DNA from: Heliopora coerulea
Lineage: Eukaryota; Cnidaria; Anthozoa; Scleralcyonacea; Helioporidae
Length of the DNA stretch: 64,000 bases
Assembly: GCA_030142905.1 (NCBI GenBank)
Contig: JASJOG010000108.1
Span: forward strand, 821,001 to 885,000
Direction: 5' to 3'
Part shown: piece after piece, positions 28,201 to 42,900 of the stretch
Layout: each line of letters opens with the position of its first letter
Numbering within the stretch: the first letter of the stretch is position 1
The notes under the pieces: model-generated
What the model was told of the DNA's origin: nothing
What the model saw: the letters and a program-made list of their open reading frames with translations, nothing else
The model's database searches: none
Translations under genes and position numbers: made by a program

Positions 28201-31200
28201 TAGTGATGAAAAATATCCCTAAATTTGTGGGAAAAACCGAACAAACTCTTCTGTCGTTGACACGGGACTTGATCAAATAAAATTTCCTGAGGTGTCGCGT
28301 TGATCAAAATGAAACGATGAGCATGGAACTCCTGATACTGATCATATTCTATAATTTTCCTACTTGTCACAATGAAGAAATTTAAAAGCATTGCGAAAGG
28401 TTTGTAATGCATAATTGGTCTTTTCTATATTGGTCAACCATAATAAAAGGAAGCAATCAAAAAGACGCGTGTTCAACGTTAATAGCCCCGAATTTTAGTT
28501 GCGAACCGGGCATGCGAAAAAATTAATTTTCCCGTAAGAATATCTATATTTCTGAAGGTGATGATATGGTATCAAGTTATAAGATTCTAAAATCACGTTA
28601 CAAGTTCTATGGACCATAAACGGTTTGGTATATGGTAGAGTACAACTGTGTCGGCGGACGAAATAAAGACGGTTTATGCAAGAGGAATGCAGTGCTCCAA
28701 CGACACCCTTGAAGATTTAAACACAAAGCATCCTACCGGCTACCGTCTAAATGGAATTACAATAGGCATCTCAAATTTAGTATTAAAACATAAATTCATG
28801 TGCGGCAGTGGAGAAACTTTTATGGTGTTTAAAATGACGATTACGCTTTGTGTTTTGACTTTTTCACTCTGTACACTTTACTGTATGTGAGATTTTTCTA
28901 ATGTTGAGCCGACCGCTTGATGAATGAGGGTCTTTCAGGACTCACGGGAAGATATCTTTCGGTCATATTCCTGAATATGGTTGATGCATACACAGATTAA
29001 AGCTATGAACCATATTATGCCTTTAAACGTTTTTACCTTTAGGCAGACTAGATGAACATTGTTTGCCTAAATAAGGTTGCCATTACTATCAGAACTTTTT
29101 TCTCAATCCGAACATTTCAGATTTTCGAGCGGTCGGTTAAATGAGTGCATTTAAGTGGATAAGATGCACAGATCATTCGATGTTTGCTTGGTGAAGTAGA
29201 ATATCATGCCGTATTGCGTGATGTGGTATCTGAATATCGTGTTGCGATGATGAATTTAAGCGTAGTGTTTGTATAGCGTTTAGGATCAGATACAATCTAG
29301 ACCAAAGCGGGTACACAGGAAAATAACGAGCGTGACCCATATACGAAATATACCTCATTGTATTTCAAGGGTGTAAAGGTGACATTTTATCAAAAGTGAA
29401 CCAACCGCATTCAAAAAAGCTTAGCCCATCCCTAAGGGATGGATCCAGTTCAATTTTGTGACAAAGTTGTGTTGCATCATTTGCTCCCCACGCTATGATT
29501 AAATTAAAATGACAATCAGTGATTTCAAAGGATTCTCAATCAAACAACACAATGAAACAGCAAGATACGTCAATTAATGAGATACTACTGTTTCAATTAG
29601 GATACGCCCTGCTTTTTGGCCTAAAAATAAACAGCGTCCACATTCATCAATTCCTCAAACGTTTGGTGTCATTTACGAGGCAAGTTACAAACCTCGACCT
29701 TTCAGGGATTTGTATCGAGTGACCTCAGATAGCACTGGTTTCTCACCGGTTTTAAGTTGGAAAAATTCTCACTCTACATTATGGGAAACAAACCTGCTAC
29801 ACTAACCTTCTGTCTGACAGTTCTGCAGCTACACTTACTTACCCGTTCCTTCTCTCGTCTCAAGTAAAGATTTATTAGGCGTACATGGTTCCACTCCAGA
29901 CGCGGTGTCTTGGATTTTCACCGTTTGTTTCCAACTGGGCTGTGAAGTTTTTGCAGTCGTTTGCGCTTGTGTTTGGAAGGTAAAGGTGGATTTGGTGCTT
30001 GTTGTAGACGTTTGGCCAGTTTCTTGAACTTTCACCTTTTCTTCTTTGGTGACTCTCGTTCTTTGTGAGCCTGTGTTGTTCACGTGATTGGAAAAAGAAA
30101 TAACTGCGTTAATAATCCAGGTTAAGCCAACTGCCTGCAAGACCTCACCCAGACCGCTAACAAAAATACAACTGTTGGCCTTCGTGTGAAGGTCGAACCT
30201 ATTTCGCTGAGTAACCTGTCCATTGAGCCAACGAAGTAGAGCCTGACACTGAACTTGGGCCTGGGCCTGCTCGTGAGTTGATTATATTTGATGGTGGATT
30301 GTCATGCGGGATGTGTGGAATTTGAGTAAAATATGAGTAAGCCAGAGTAGCAAATAGTGCCAAAATATCCTTTTATAGAAAATAAGGCGTTACGTAACGG
30401 GAAACTAACATACATACACTCTTTTCATTGTACTCCTCTTTGCAATTGGCTGGTTTGGCGAAACTGCTTTTATCGTGAACCGTGATTGGTTTGACAAATT
30501 TTGCTGCTTTTTTGCCGAATCCTCATTTTGTTTCACTTGCTCGAATTGGCTCAACATTTTAAGGCGCTCCTTAACATCATCAGCTATTGGCTTAGCGATA
30601 TAAACTTTGATGGGGTTTTTTTTTGCCGAATTTGCGATGTCATCTTGTCGAGTTTGCTGAAGGTCACCTTGCGGCCGAGAAAATCATCTTTCATCGGTCG
30701 TCTTCTGATTGGTGAGAATTTCGTAAACAGTGTTTTGTTGATTTTGAAATGCTTTCGTCGACATTAAGCATTTGCACTTGTTCTGCTGATGGTGGTAAAT
30801 GTCTCGATAACAATAGAAATTTGGCGCCGAGTACTATGAGCTTTCATATGCAGTAAGCGGGAAGACAGACATTCCTATCAGGGGAAGTGACTTTCATGAT
30901 CAGATTTTCTTAAGCATTAACTGCTTAAGATCAGAACTGCAGGAAGATCAGACTTGTCATTGATTGAGGATAATGCAATACTGGTTAATACCAGAGTAAT
31001 TTAGATTAGGGTCACACGATATCCGTACGAAATGAAACTGTGACACAATCGTTAGGGATAGACTTTGCGCTCTGACGATACCGGCATAAAATGTCGCAGA
31101 ACCGTAATTGTAAACGTCGAGACTCGAGCCCTTCATCCTAACTGGAACTACAGTGAACTCCCTATAAGCCGGACGCCTTTGGGGCCACTTGTACCGTCCG

Positions 31201-32251
31201 TCTTAGAGAGGTGTCTGTCTAAGAGAGTGATGACGTATCCCAACACACTGGCCATCAGAATTAAAGCGATTAAGCTTCGGTCTCTCAGCGCCAGTCTTTC
31301 TGCCGCGACGAAAAGGTAGTGACGTTTTGAGCGAAAGCCCTTCAATGTATGCCAGGTACTTAAACAAACAACAAAGAATTTGTTAATTCTTGGAACAGAA
31401 GTCGTGTTCGTTCTTGTGACATATTCAAATTTCATTATCCGAATCTATTGATGAGCCATGACCTGTCCGTTCTGGGAGGTATTTTAAACGTTTCTTCCAC
31501 CTGAAAAGTATCCGTCTTAGAGAAATGTCCGTTGAGAGGAAGTTGACTGTACACGAATATGTAACGGAAGGAAAGCTTTCCCGGCATCGTGTGTACACCT
31601 TGCAATTCAGGTCAAGATTCTATACTGCGCCTGATACAAATATGAGTGGCTTGCACGTGACGTCATGGCGGCCATGTTGGTGGAACTTTCACAAAAGAAT
31701 CTCAATAACTTCTATTGTATGTGGCACCAACATGGCCACCGTATCATTGTCTTTTGAATCCTAAGGAATTGATTGCAAGTCATCAATTGAAGACTTCGGC
31801 ACACTAAAATCCGTCTGCTAGGAAAGTGTTGTGATGTCAAAAAACTGTTAACAAAAAGCCAAAATAAAAGTTGACTCCGGTTCCTCCGGTTCCTCCGGTG
31901 GTTCTCTTACTACAGCCTGTCGTACGTACGCAATGTTTTCACTTACGTTTACGTGTATTCACTTTTGATTGGTCCGAACCGATTCAAATTCAACTCAGCA
32001 ATTCAAATTAACATTTTGATTTATTGTAAAATTCACGAGAGCAGCATATGAGAAATATAGTGTGTGTTTTGTGCTTATTCCCCCTGATCCCTGGAAAGAA
32101 AATTCAAAAGTATGACTAAGGTATAAAAATCCCAAATCCGCCACTGTTAATATATATATATATATATGTATAATCACAATGTGATTATTCCGCTCTACCT
32201 CGGTATAGAGCACTCTGCATCATATGATTTTGTTATTGATACTTGTTATCA

Positions 32252-32300
<49 letters not shown>

Positions 32301-35300
32301 ATTGTAATCAAAAATCTTTCAAGTGCTATTAAGACTAAAGATTTGAGTTTACACATTCGCTTTCCTTCAAAAGTAATGCGGAATAGTTAAGAGTCGTGCT
32401 TGAATGTTTCTATATCACATCACATTGTCTAGATATAAGCATTTTTATCACAATCATACGTCACAAACCAGAATTAGCTTCATTCAACAAATTACACGAG
32501 TTGATCAACAGACGTTGCATAGCGCCGGTAAGAGACAAATAATCAAGTGTGCATCACATAGTTAAAACTGTTGACTGAAACATTAATAAAGCGAATGAAA
32601 CTGTTAAGTGGCATTGAATTAAGTGTGCATCACATAATTAAAACTGTTGACTGAAACATTAATAAAGCGAATGAAACTGTTAAGTGGCATTGAATTAAGG
32701 AAAGATGACATGTTGTCGTAACATTTCCAATTAAACATCAGGTCTATGACACTCAGCGTTGTATAAGATTATATGATTTCGATCAAAGTATTTTATCATT
32801 TGCCAATGGTCGATCACGAGTGAATGAATATGAATGAAACATCCGGATTTGCTTCATGTTTTCACACGGCAGTTTTTCCGGTTGAAATGACGGCGCGTTT
32901 CTATCACAATAGAAAAACACGCAGGCAATTATCTACTTGTCCAACAACATACCACCTGTTCTTATAACAATAATGTTAAATAATAAACAATAAGCTGCAC
33001 GTTATAAAAGTACCAACGCTAACTCAGAACCCTCCACCTACCAGTAATGACCAGCTGAGCTGATGCCAAGGCTTCTCCAGCTGAATTATTTAAAGTTACT
33101 TTGTAGTCTCCAGAGTCAGCTTTGATGATGTCATCAATTTCCAGCTCGGTGAAACCTTTCTCGATAACAATCAGGAAGCGTCCCTCATCTTTTATTATGA
33201 CGTCGTCCTTTGTCCAAGTGACTGTGGGCTCAGGTACTCCTTCAAACTCGCACGTGAAGACAACGGTTTCTCCCTCCTTGGCCACCTTGCCGTCAGGACC
33301 CTTGATAATTTCCGGTGGTGCTACAAATATCAAACGAGTTCAAAAAGAATGTGATGATAAACTTGCATAGTTAACAGTCAAGGAAGAGATCAAGAATTTC
33401 AAGGAAGGATTGAACTGTAACTTGATGTTCTTGAGGTCTTTGGTCTTGCTGCATGGATAACGGTGGTAACTCTTGTGCTGCTGTTTGATGTATGGATGTG
33501 AGGCTGTTGTCGTTGAGTGATCGTGGTTGTAGTAATTATTGTTGTTGCGGCTGTTCTGTAGAGTGGAGTAGTGTCTATATTTACATTGGATAACCTAATC
33601 AGCGACCTTAGCCATTCTCTCCCTAGAGGTCCAGTTAGGGCCTCCCCTCATGGGTCCAGTGTTACCATAGAAGCAAACCGGAGTACCCGGAGAAAACCTG
33701 CGATGTTTGGTAAAGTCAAAGTGGACAACACTTTTCTCACATGTGACCAAGGTAACTTTAATCAGATAACTGCACGGAGCCGGAATTGAACCCTAGTCAC
33801 AGTGGTGAGAGACACGTGCACTACCACTGTGCTGCCAGCATCAGTTTGTTGTTTTTGTGGTTGTTGATGGTGTTGTTATTGTTGTCGTCGACGTTCTTTT
33901 ATTATAGCCATTGTCGCTGTCACATCTGGTGAAAAAGTAGAAAACCAAATTAATTAAAGTCACTTACAATTAACTAAGACTTCTGCCGTGCATTTAGCAT
34001 TGCCATGTTTGTTTGTAATTTGACAACTGTATTCTCCCTCGTCATCAACACCGACGTCTTGTATGATCAAGGATGCAGCATTTTGCGCATCAAGTGACGT
34101 TGCAAACCTACCGCCATCTTTGATAGGTTTGTCACCCAAGAACCACGTGATCTCCGGTGATGGAACACCGCTGACTTGACACACCAGTTTCACCGTTTGC
34201 CCCTCGGACACTTCCTCGGAGTGGAGCTGTTGTTTGAAGCAAGGGGGAGCTGGATGAAAAGATTAATAAAAGCTAAAATTATCACAGGGTGAACATAACG
34301 AAATCGTTGAATCCTGCATCACTGTGTTAATATTCCACCGGCAAAGAGTAAATGTCAAACTCAGCGGCTTGGGAACGAGATAGGTAAAGTCAATTAGCCT
34401 GAAATTATTTATTTTTCGTAACGTTTTAAACTGACCAGTCTAAGCATACGGCGATTCGAATGTAAGTTTTGATATAGCCACGAGATAAAGCAAGCCTATG
34501 ATTAAAAATCATTTCCAGGTATTCAGACAAAAGTCAAAAGTTCAGCCTTCTGGTATTCTCCACATTGTTTTTTCTCCAGTAAAATTGCTGTAACTTTAAA
34601 CTTACTTTCTCTCTTACTTGCTTTGCCATCAACTTTGACCTTTGAGTAACCATTTTGCTTTCCCTTGGCAATCTCGAAATTCTCACTGGATTCTTTAAAT
34701 GTTGAACCATTTTGAAGGACAGTTCGTGGGGATGAACTATGCTGGCTAGTGTTTCCTTGTACGGTGGTCTGAACATCCATCTGGATATTCTGTTGCATAA
34801 AAACATCAAGGTTGTGACAACGATTGTGAGAAAACAGTCCATAAAAATAAATCTGCACCAAAACAAACAAGGAATGGATTTAGGTAAGCAGAAGTCTAAT
34901 TGGAATTCCTTCGTTAAAACTTTATCTGGATTAAAACTCCGCTGGAGGCCGAAGCATGTCTACCGTATCCTTTAGCCACAATCCACACTTGTGATAGTTT
35001 ACTCCATATAAAGAAAATATCAACTTGATTATATTAATAATATTAATAATATTAATAATCAAATTAATATTTATCAATATGGCTTATAAAATATTAATAT
35101 TATTATTAATAAAATTGTATTATTATTATGATCATATTAAACCAAAGAAGGATAGAGGAATGAGATGGTGACAAGATGTTACACACGTGTACAAACAGCA
35201 GCTTTCTGATGGCCAGTATCTGGTATCCCAATCACTGACATACATACACTTCAAAACAGAAAAGACCCACAAGAACAGCGGGAACGTGAGGAAAAATTTG

Positions 35301-38300
35301 CAAAACAACGTTTGAAGCACAATTTAGCATTAATATAAAAACTTTGGAAATCATACATTCTCTACCTTTTTAATTTTTGGTTTTGGTGAAACCTTTGGCG
35401 CTGTCACAACGACATACTGCTTTTCCACCTCAGCAAAAACACTCTCGTGTGTTGAACTTGTTACCAGTCTCTCTTTTACAGCAGGAGCATGCCTACCAGT
35501 CCCGGTTTGCTTTGTGGATGTGAAGTTTTGGCCTTCTAAACGGCGACAAAATTTTAGTTGAATTCCTGCAATTTTATACTATTTTATACGAATATTTCAC
35601 GACAGATTTTCTTTCGCAATTTCAAACGGTTGTTTTGGAATGCTGTTGGTAAGGCAAGACTGGGTTTACGAATCACAATTGGTATTTGCTGTTTTACCTT
35701 CAACTTGAATTAAATCCTTGATAGTTCTGGCCCAAGATTCTTTAATTTCGATGGTTTTTGCCTGTTCAAGTACGAAACGAATTTGATTAGCATCAAATTT
35801 TGATTTTTCTACAATCATCTTCCTTTCTCTTCTTTCCTTCCATTTTTTTTTATATATTTTACTGTCTCTTACGGTTCATCATTTCCTCTCCTTACAAATA
35901 TTTTCTCATCATTCCTTTCTCTTCCTTTTCCTTCCCTTTCCTTTTCTCTTTTTTCCATTCTCCCCACTCTTCCATTCATTTCTTTCCATTCTTTCATTCA
36001 TTCTTTTGTTCCTCAACTCTCCATTACCTCAAATGTATGCAACACCAGAGCATTTTGCATGGAATTTCCAATCCAAAGTGACCACTTGGTGGGTTCTCCT
36101 TCGATATCTTCTGTCAAACCTAAACTGGAAACCTTTAAACACGAACACAAAAAATATATAAACGGGCAAATAAGAACAAACATGTCTCAAATAAAACATG
36201 GAAAATTTTACGTCAGTTGATTGCTGCAATACATCAAACATCGGTATAAAAAACCAGGCTAACTTATCGTAAACTTTCCTTTCACTTTTCTTAATCTAAG
36301 TCCTTGAAGCTCCACGGCCAACCTTCACCACAAAGTCACCAGGTGGAACCTTGAATTATGACACCATCTTGCGCAGCGAAAAGATGACCATGGAGACGAG
36401 TTCGCTAACGCTCCACCATAGAAGTTGTATGTCAAACAAATAAGTGGAACTGGCCCTTGATTTTAGTCTACAGTGGCTAACCAAACGGGTACCGCAGAAC
36501 GCTTTCCTACTAGCTGACTGATTGTCATGGTGAGGTAACGACCCCTCCCGATTGGTCACAAAATTTTTTCACCTTTATCCCGCTAGTTTTATTTGTGACC
36601 TCCATGGGCAACAGTGTCTAACCGACCTCTAGAAAACTAAAGGTTTGACCTGAGTGAAAGGCCCGGAAAAACGTTCCAAGTGTACTGCTTGAAAACTGCA
36701 GCAACATTTTCGACCGAACCTCAATACAAAACAAAACCCAGCTTAAATTTTGAAGCTTTCGTCTTCGGTTTAGGTTTAACCTAATTTTTTTTTTCACTCT
36801 ACCTTCATAGCAAACTTGCAAGTGTATCTCTTTCCGTCTTCTTTCTTTCGAGTATTGATCAGAACTTTATCAAAAAGAAATAGTTCTCTTTCTCTTCCTT
36901 TACCACGCGGTTTGTCGTCCCAGAACAGAACACTGCCCTACGAAAACGCAAACGGATGGAGGTGGTGTGAAAAAAACAGCTTGAAATGTCGTGGGATTTT
37001 TGGAAATCTGTCACAGGTAAGTCCACGCGAAAAGGCAATGTTGGCAAAACATGTCGTAAGCTGAAAAATTAAACTTGTTTTTGGGTAATAAAGCAAGATT
37101 TAAGACAACTTGGTGCTGTTCGTGAAAAGTAAAAGATTGTTCACGTCTTCTCAGGGGAAAAACTTGCAAAGATTTTCGACATCATATACAGTTACCCTGA
37201 AAATTGCTCCAGCACTAGCGCAGGAAATCAGCATTTCAAAATGGCCCCTAATTTCCATCCAACCGAACTAAGCATATAAAAGAAAACGATGACCAGTATT
37301 TATTTTTTTTCATTTAAACTTTTCTGGGCCAATGTACCATCAGTAATTTCCAGAATGCCTAAAACCGCGTTTTTCCCTGTTAAGAAGAATAGTATTGTGG
37401 ACTTATCTTTTCAAAAAAACCTGCCTGATTACACTTATCAGAAAGAAGAATTTAATGGGAAAAGAAACTGGGTATTACTATGCCCTTTTACGAGTTAAAT
37501 CTGGTTAAGAGTTACTTAGGAGCGATTTTAAAGTGTCCTCGTTGTCACAGCAACGCATGAATTACTTTTTGGCGCCAAAAATAGTCTTTCGGTTATATTA
37601 TATTTCATTCTTCTAATACATACATATATAGCATCAAACTCGAATCCTTCAACTTTAAAAGAAAGGGTACGAAGCCAGTAAGCAACCAATTCAAAAGTTT
37701 TAATGTTAACATAGCTGATAAAGAAGAGAGCTATCCAAGACTTACCAAAGTAAACATATGAAGTTTAATTTATCTTGTTATTTACTTACTTGTCTGAGCA
37801 GATTGCCAGCATGTTGAAGAGGAATTTCGCCCTGCAAAAACATAGTATTCTAAGCGTCATGGTTTTCTCATCCTTCACCTATGTTCATTAAATAATCCAC
37901 CTTCTTTCACCTGCATTATAAAACATACCGTGTACATATCAAGTGAAGCTATGCGAAGAACACCTTCGGCTTGTTTCCTCAGTTTTGAGGCAATTTCTAA
38001 GGCATCCTAATAAGCAACAGCACAAAAGCCAGATCAGCATATAAGAAATCTAGAATAAGTGCATTGAAGGTATGTCTAAATCAACATGACTGAAATTTTT
38101 TGTTTCCGGAATATTCTGACCAAACAAAACTAGAAGGTAGCATGTTAAAGAACGCAAAAGGAAGTAAAGTGCAACCTGTAAAAATGAGGCACATGGCCCT
38201 TTTTAGCGTCCACCAAGGTCTAATTCTCGAAGGGCCATTGTGGTCGTGTGAAGCCTGTACGAGTCGCCGTCCAAGAACATTTTATGATTCAATTTTCTTT

Positions 38301-39911
38301 TCGTGAGAAGTCCATTAAATATAATTAACCATCTCACTTTAATATGCTATTTCACTGCCAATTCTTTTTAAGCTTTGGAGTAAAACCTTTCTCAGGCCGA
38401 GCTTTTTCACATTAGAAAGATGTTACGGATATATTTTCAAATAATGCAGTAGTGAAAAGCTCACAATGAACAGCTGGGTAGTGAGAAATAGTGAGTATTT
38501 TGGACAACGACTGCCGTAAAAAATACTCCATTTTACTCAGTGTCGTATGGACACAGACCAACTGTATACACGTCGCCAATCCAGGCAAATACTGTATGAT
38601 TTATAGTCCTGGACCGTCTTGCCGCCACTTTGTGGAAATAACAAGAAAGAAGTCTACACCAATGCCTTTATTGAATTCCTAAATAAACAGTTCAGATACC
38701 TACCTCAATATCTCGACATTTCAAGTTCGCTCTAGCCGTGTATTTCAAGAGTTCCTTTTGAAAAAGAACAAACACCATGGTGAAGGTTTACAAAGTACGA
38801 GAAAAAACTAGCCGTAAAGACGTCTATGGAAAGTTATTGTGTTATAAAAGCCAAGCATTAAGTCTAACGATTTTAGAATAGGATAATCAAGGATTAGGGA
38901 CGCTTGGCTGAAAAACAAACTTTCGGCGATACATCACAGAAAACGATGTTTGCTTAATATGTATTATTTTTTCTTACGGTGAACAGGAAAGGGACGAGAA
39001 TTAATGAACAGTGTAAAACGAAAAGGACAATTATTGAAGCAAATTGCACTTGGACAATTATAATGGAGTAAAAGTCAGCATATAAACCAACAAAATATGT
39101 CTTCTGCTTGACAACAGAAAATAGTGTAAATTCCTTTCCTCACCTGGAGATAACGCTGGTACTCTTTTAACCTTTGTACGGGTTTGTTGAGGTATTCACT
39201 GATAAAGAGAGGGTCCTCAGTATCCTCTTGGAACTCCTGTAAAAAGAAAGTGAAGCACTGTTTTATAACGAAGCGAGTGTGGGTAAAGAAGACTGACTTT
39301 TTTTATTTCTGATAAAAATCCCTGGGGACCACAAACACACGCAAACAATATGACAAGTAAAACCATGACCGTTACCAATACTACCTACTACTAGGTGAAA
39401 TACTATAAGCACGACCACATCCACCATGACCAAGACTACGTGGTATACCATGACCAACTATGACCATCATGATCATGACTACGTGATAAAGATTCCCATA
39501 TTTGTAGTTTATAGATTCATTTAGATTATTTTTTTCAATTTTTTTCAATTTTGTTACATGGTTAATTTATCTTTTATTAGCACTATTCTCCCGTTAATAC
39601 CAGCTTTTATGCTGATGGGATTTTTTTTTAACAGTATAAATAAAGAATTTATTATTTCGGTTCTCGCACATTAGACTTCCAATGGAATTTCAGTTCTCCA
39701 AAAGTTCGGTGGCAACAAGTCTCCTCAAACTTCTAGCACCTTTCTAAGAATTCTTGCCGTGTTCAGAATCACACTCTTCTGAAGCTCATCTACCTTGGTC
39801 TCTATTCCAATACTCTCTAATCTTTTCTTTAGTTTCTTTGGAACTGTTCAATTTATTATCAGTCCCAAAGAAACTAAAGAAAAGATTACAGAGTAATTTT
39901 TTTTTTATTTC

Positions 39912-39956
<45 letters not shown>

Positions 39957-42900
39957 GACCACCATGACCATGACTACGTGGTATACCATGACCACTATTA
40001 CCATGATCATGGTCACGTGCATACGGTGAACATAGCCAGGACCATGACTACGTGGTATAAAATGCGCAGGATGACCGTTACCATGACCAAAACTGCACCA
40101 TGACGATGTCAACGACCGCGATAAACGAGATTTGGTCTCGTTGATGAAAAATTCCTCACAAAAAATAAACGAAACAATGATCGGACAAACAAACCTTGAA
40201 AAAGTCATCTACTTCAGTTTGAACCATTATGGATTCCGCCTTGACCCTGTCTTGTAGGTATTTGGTGTAGATTTGTAGCTTAGTTTTCTGCAGCAAAATA
40301 GAACAGGTAAAAAGTTACAGGCACAATTATACGACTCACAAAAGTGCTCTCTGTAAAACACAACGCAAGACAAAGAACAACACAAACAGACCAACAGATC
40401 CCTGAAATGTACTTACATGTCGAAGAAATGTTTTGGCAACTTCGTTCGGATCATTAACACAAGCTTCTAACTCGTGGAGAAACGTCCTGAAACAAAACGA
40501 TATGAATAAATGAAAATAATTATGTTCGTGGGGATATACCATGACCGGTTTATATCGTTAGAATTTGATTTAATCTTGAGTATAGCAGGAAAACTGTCAT
40601 CTTAATTAGTGTCAAAGATTGCTTTTCCAAACTTTACCTAGTGTGGAAAGCATAGATTTCTTTGATGTTCGAGAACAGCTCGTCTTTTTTGCCAACAAGA
40701 GATCCCGGCAGATCATCAGTATCCATCTCAGCAAGGTGGTTCTGCGAAAATCGAAGGAACTTGTTAGAAACACAGAATAAAGCTTTCCAATGCGGTTTAA
40801 TTCATTGATCATCTTCTAAAACTCGCGAATACTTCACGAGAAAAGTACAAAGATATATGAAACAATATAAAGATTGATATAGATGCCGAGCTTCTCCAAC
40901 GTACCTCAATTACAAATCTCAAGACTTTCACATACGTTCGCTCACTATCCACAAGATCATTGACAACATTTCTATACAGAATAATCAGAAAGGAATTTAA
41001 ACAGGTGTACTTACACATTACATCCTATTTGATTTGAAAAGATGAAAGGCGAAAAGATGAAAATATGAAGGGCGAAACGCAGAATTAGATGGACAGTTGG
41101 ACCAACAGTCGGCGAACGGAGGTTCAGGAATCAGTCCCTTTTACTCCCATTTATTTATCAGTTTTCGTTAGTATACTTGAAATTAGTAGAAATATTAGGA
41201 CTGTAAACTCCAGAGGCGCATCGTCCATCGCCCTTAAACAACAATTTGTGAATTCCACGGGAAGTCAACAACAATAAGATCAGAAGAATCAACTATGTGC
41301 GGTCATTTAGTAAAACGTTAGACCAGCATTTGAATTTTTCTACCAAGAACTGTCCTCGAGCATTCAATTCACTGAAGGGCATTCTCAGACACGCCACAAA
41401 ATACTTCCCTCGGTACGCCTATCACTGGTTCTCAGCATCTCTTAATTTTTACTCACCCTCTTTGGTTGCGGGCTTCTTTGGCTCTTACATTACTGTCCCT
41501 TGGTATGCTTTTGAATTCTTCTTCGCTCACTTCCTGTACAAAGTACGCCGGCACGCGACCGTCCCGCTCTCTTGTCAAATTGTCAATAAACCAGTAATCC
41601 ATGTTTCCATCGTCCAACACCTCAATTTCATCGTCGATTGACACCGAAACTTCGTCTTCATCCTTGGCTTTGTAGTTCGTAAGAAAAACGTGGTAGGGCA
41701 AGGGCTCTTCTTCTACATCCTAACAAAATAAGATTTCAGCGATCAAACATACTGACTTGGTCTCTTCGTGACTTCTGTCACGGCAAGAGTGATAAAAAGT
41801 AGACGCGACACACCGCGTTGTTGACTCCGACGAGGAGAACAACCAAAGATAGTTGGCCTCCCCATTGGTGAACCTACGTAAATGATACAACAAACAACGC
41901 ACAATGATGCTCAAACGATCTAGCAGCTTCTCCATTACCTCTTCTAACGTCGAGTCGGCAACCTCATCGTCTTCCATTCCTGGACTATTGGAAAGAGATT
42001 AGAAATAAAATGAATGGAGCGATTAACAGAAAATAAAAATATTGGTAAAAGCGAGATTTTAACAATAATTTATTCACTATAGAAACACACACTGTAGAAA
42101 TACACTATGATCTTGTAACTAACATACAATATTTTTAAAATAAATTTATATATTATAGATTTACGTATTTTACATTTGATTTATATACAGTATATACCCC
42201 CCCCCCCCCCGCCTTTACAAGTAAAATGTACTCAAATATTAAGTACTGAAAGAGATTTCAAAGGCGCAACCAGCGACGAGATTTATTATTATATTTTTTG
42301 TTTTGCAGTTCAAAAAAAAAGAAAACGGCCGCTCAATAATAAACAAAGTTTTCCCACGTTTGCTGAGCCTATATCACAGATCAACGATTTGTTGTCGGAA
42401 AGTGTTTCAACCGGTCCTTCTCCATCGTCAAAATGGCGTCCATCTCAGTTTTGCATGACAACAACAAAAGCAAAACAAGCCAGTTATATTTATTAATTCA
42501 AGAAAGGTTAGATTCAACACGGATACATAGTACACAGATAAGAACTTGTACACTCGTCTACGGCTAAGATTAAGTGCCATTTTTGTGGCCCAACGGGAAT
42601 TTTACCGGTTCGGGACGAGTGAACAACCGTTACGAACTGACTCGGACTTTCTCACATAAGCTAGCAGAATGTCTCACCTCTTTTGGTCCTCCAGGATAGT
42701 TTCCGGAACAAAACCAACCTCAACACTGCGGGAAATTCGACGAACCAACCACAAGCCACCAGGGTTTGGCTCCAGGACCTCAACAACGTCTCCGTCTACT
42801 AAAAACTGTTTCCCGGTCTCCTGGTCGACAAACTCTGACACGGCTACGTAGCGAGTTGAAGTAACACCCTGCGACAAAGAGCAAATGGTTAAACATTGAG

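Larger units (their letters stand above)
30071..33041 (-). other. Repeat-rich intron
   Basis: Holds a pogo-like MITE (31151-31549), two TA microsatellites and a 76-bp tandem duplication, listed separately. No protein-coding exon recognised. Confidence 0.6.

Noticed and set aside
28902..29140. Possible inverted repeat around GAGCCGACCGCTTGA and GAGCGGTCGGTTAAA
   Set aside because: About 12 of 15 matching bases only, no target duplication and no inner structure.
30175..30245. tRNA-like segment on the minus strand (GTTGGCTCAATGG, later GGTTCGACC)
   Set aside because: Only loose matches to A and B boxes and no foldable cloverleaf; at most a very old SINE relic.
36241..36241. 12-nt candidate exon (CAATCAACTGAC, 36211-36222 minus) for the PH gap
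   Set aside because: Good splice sites but its length keeps phase 0, which does not fit the following PH exon.
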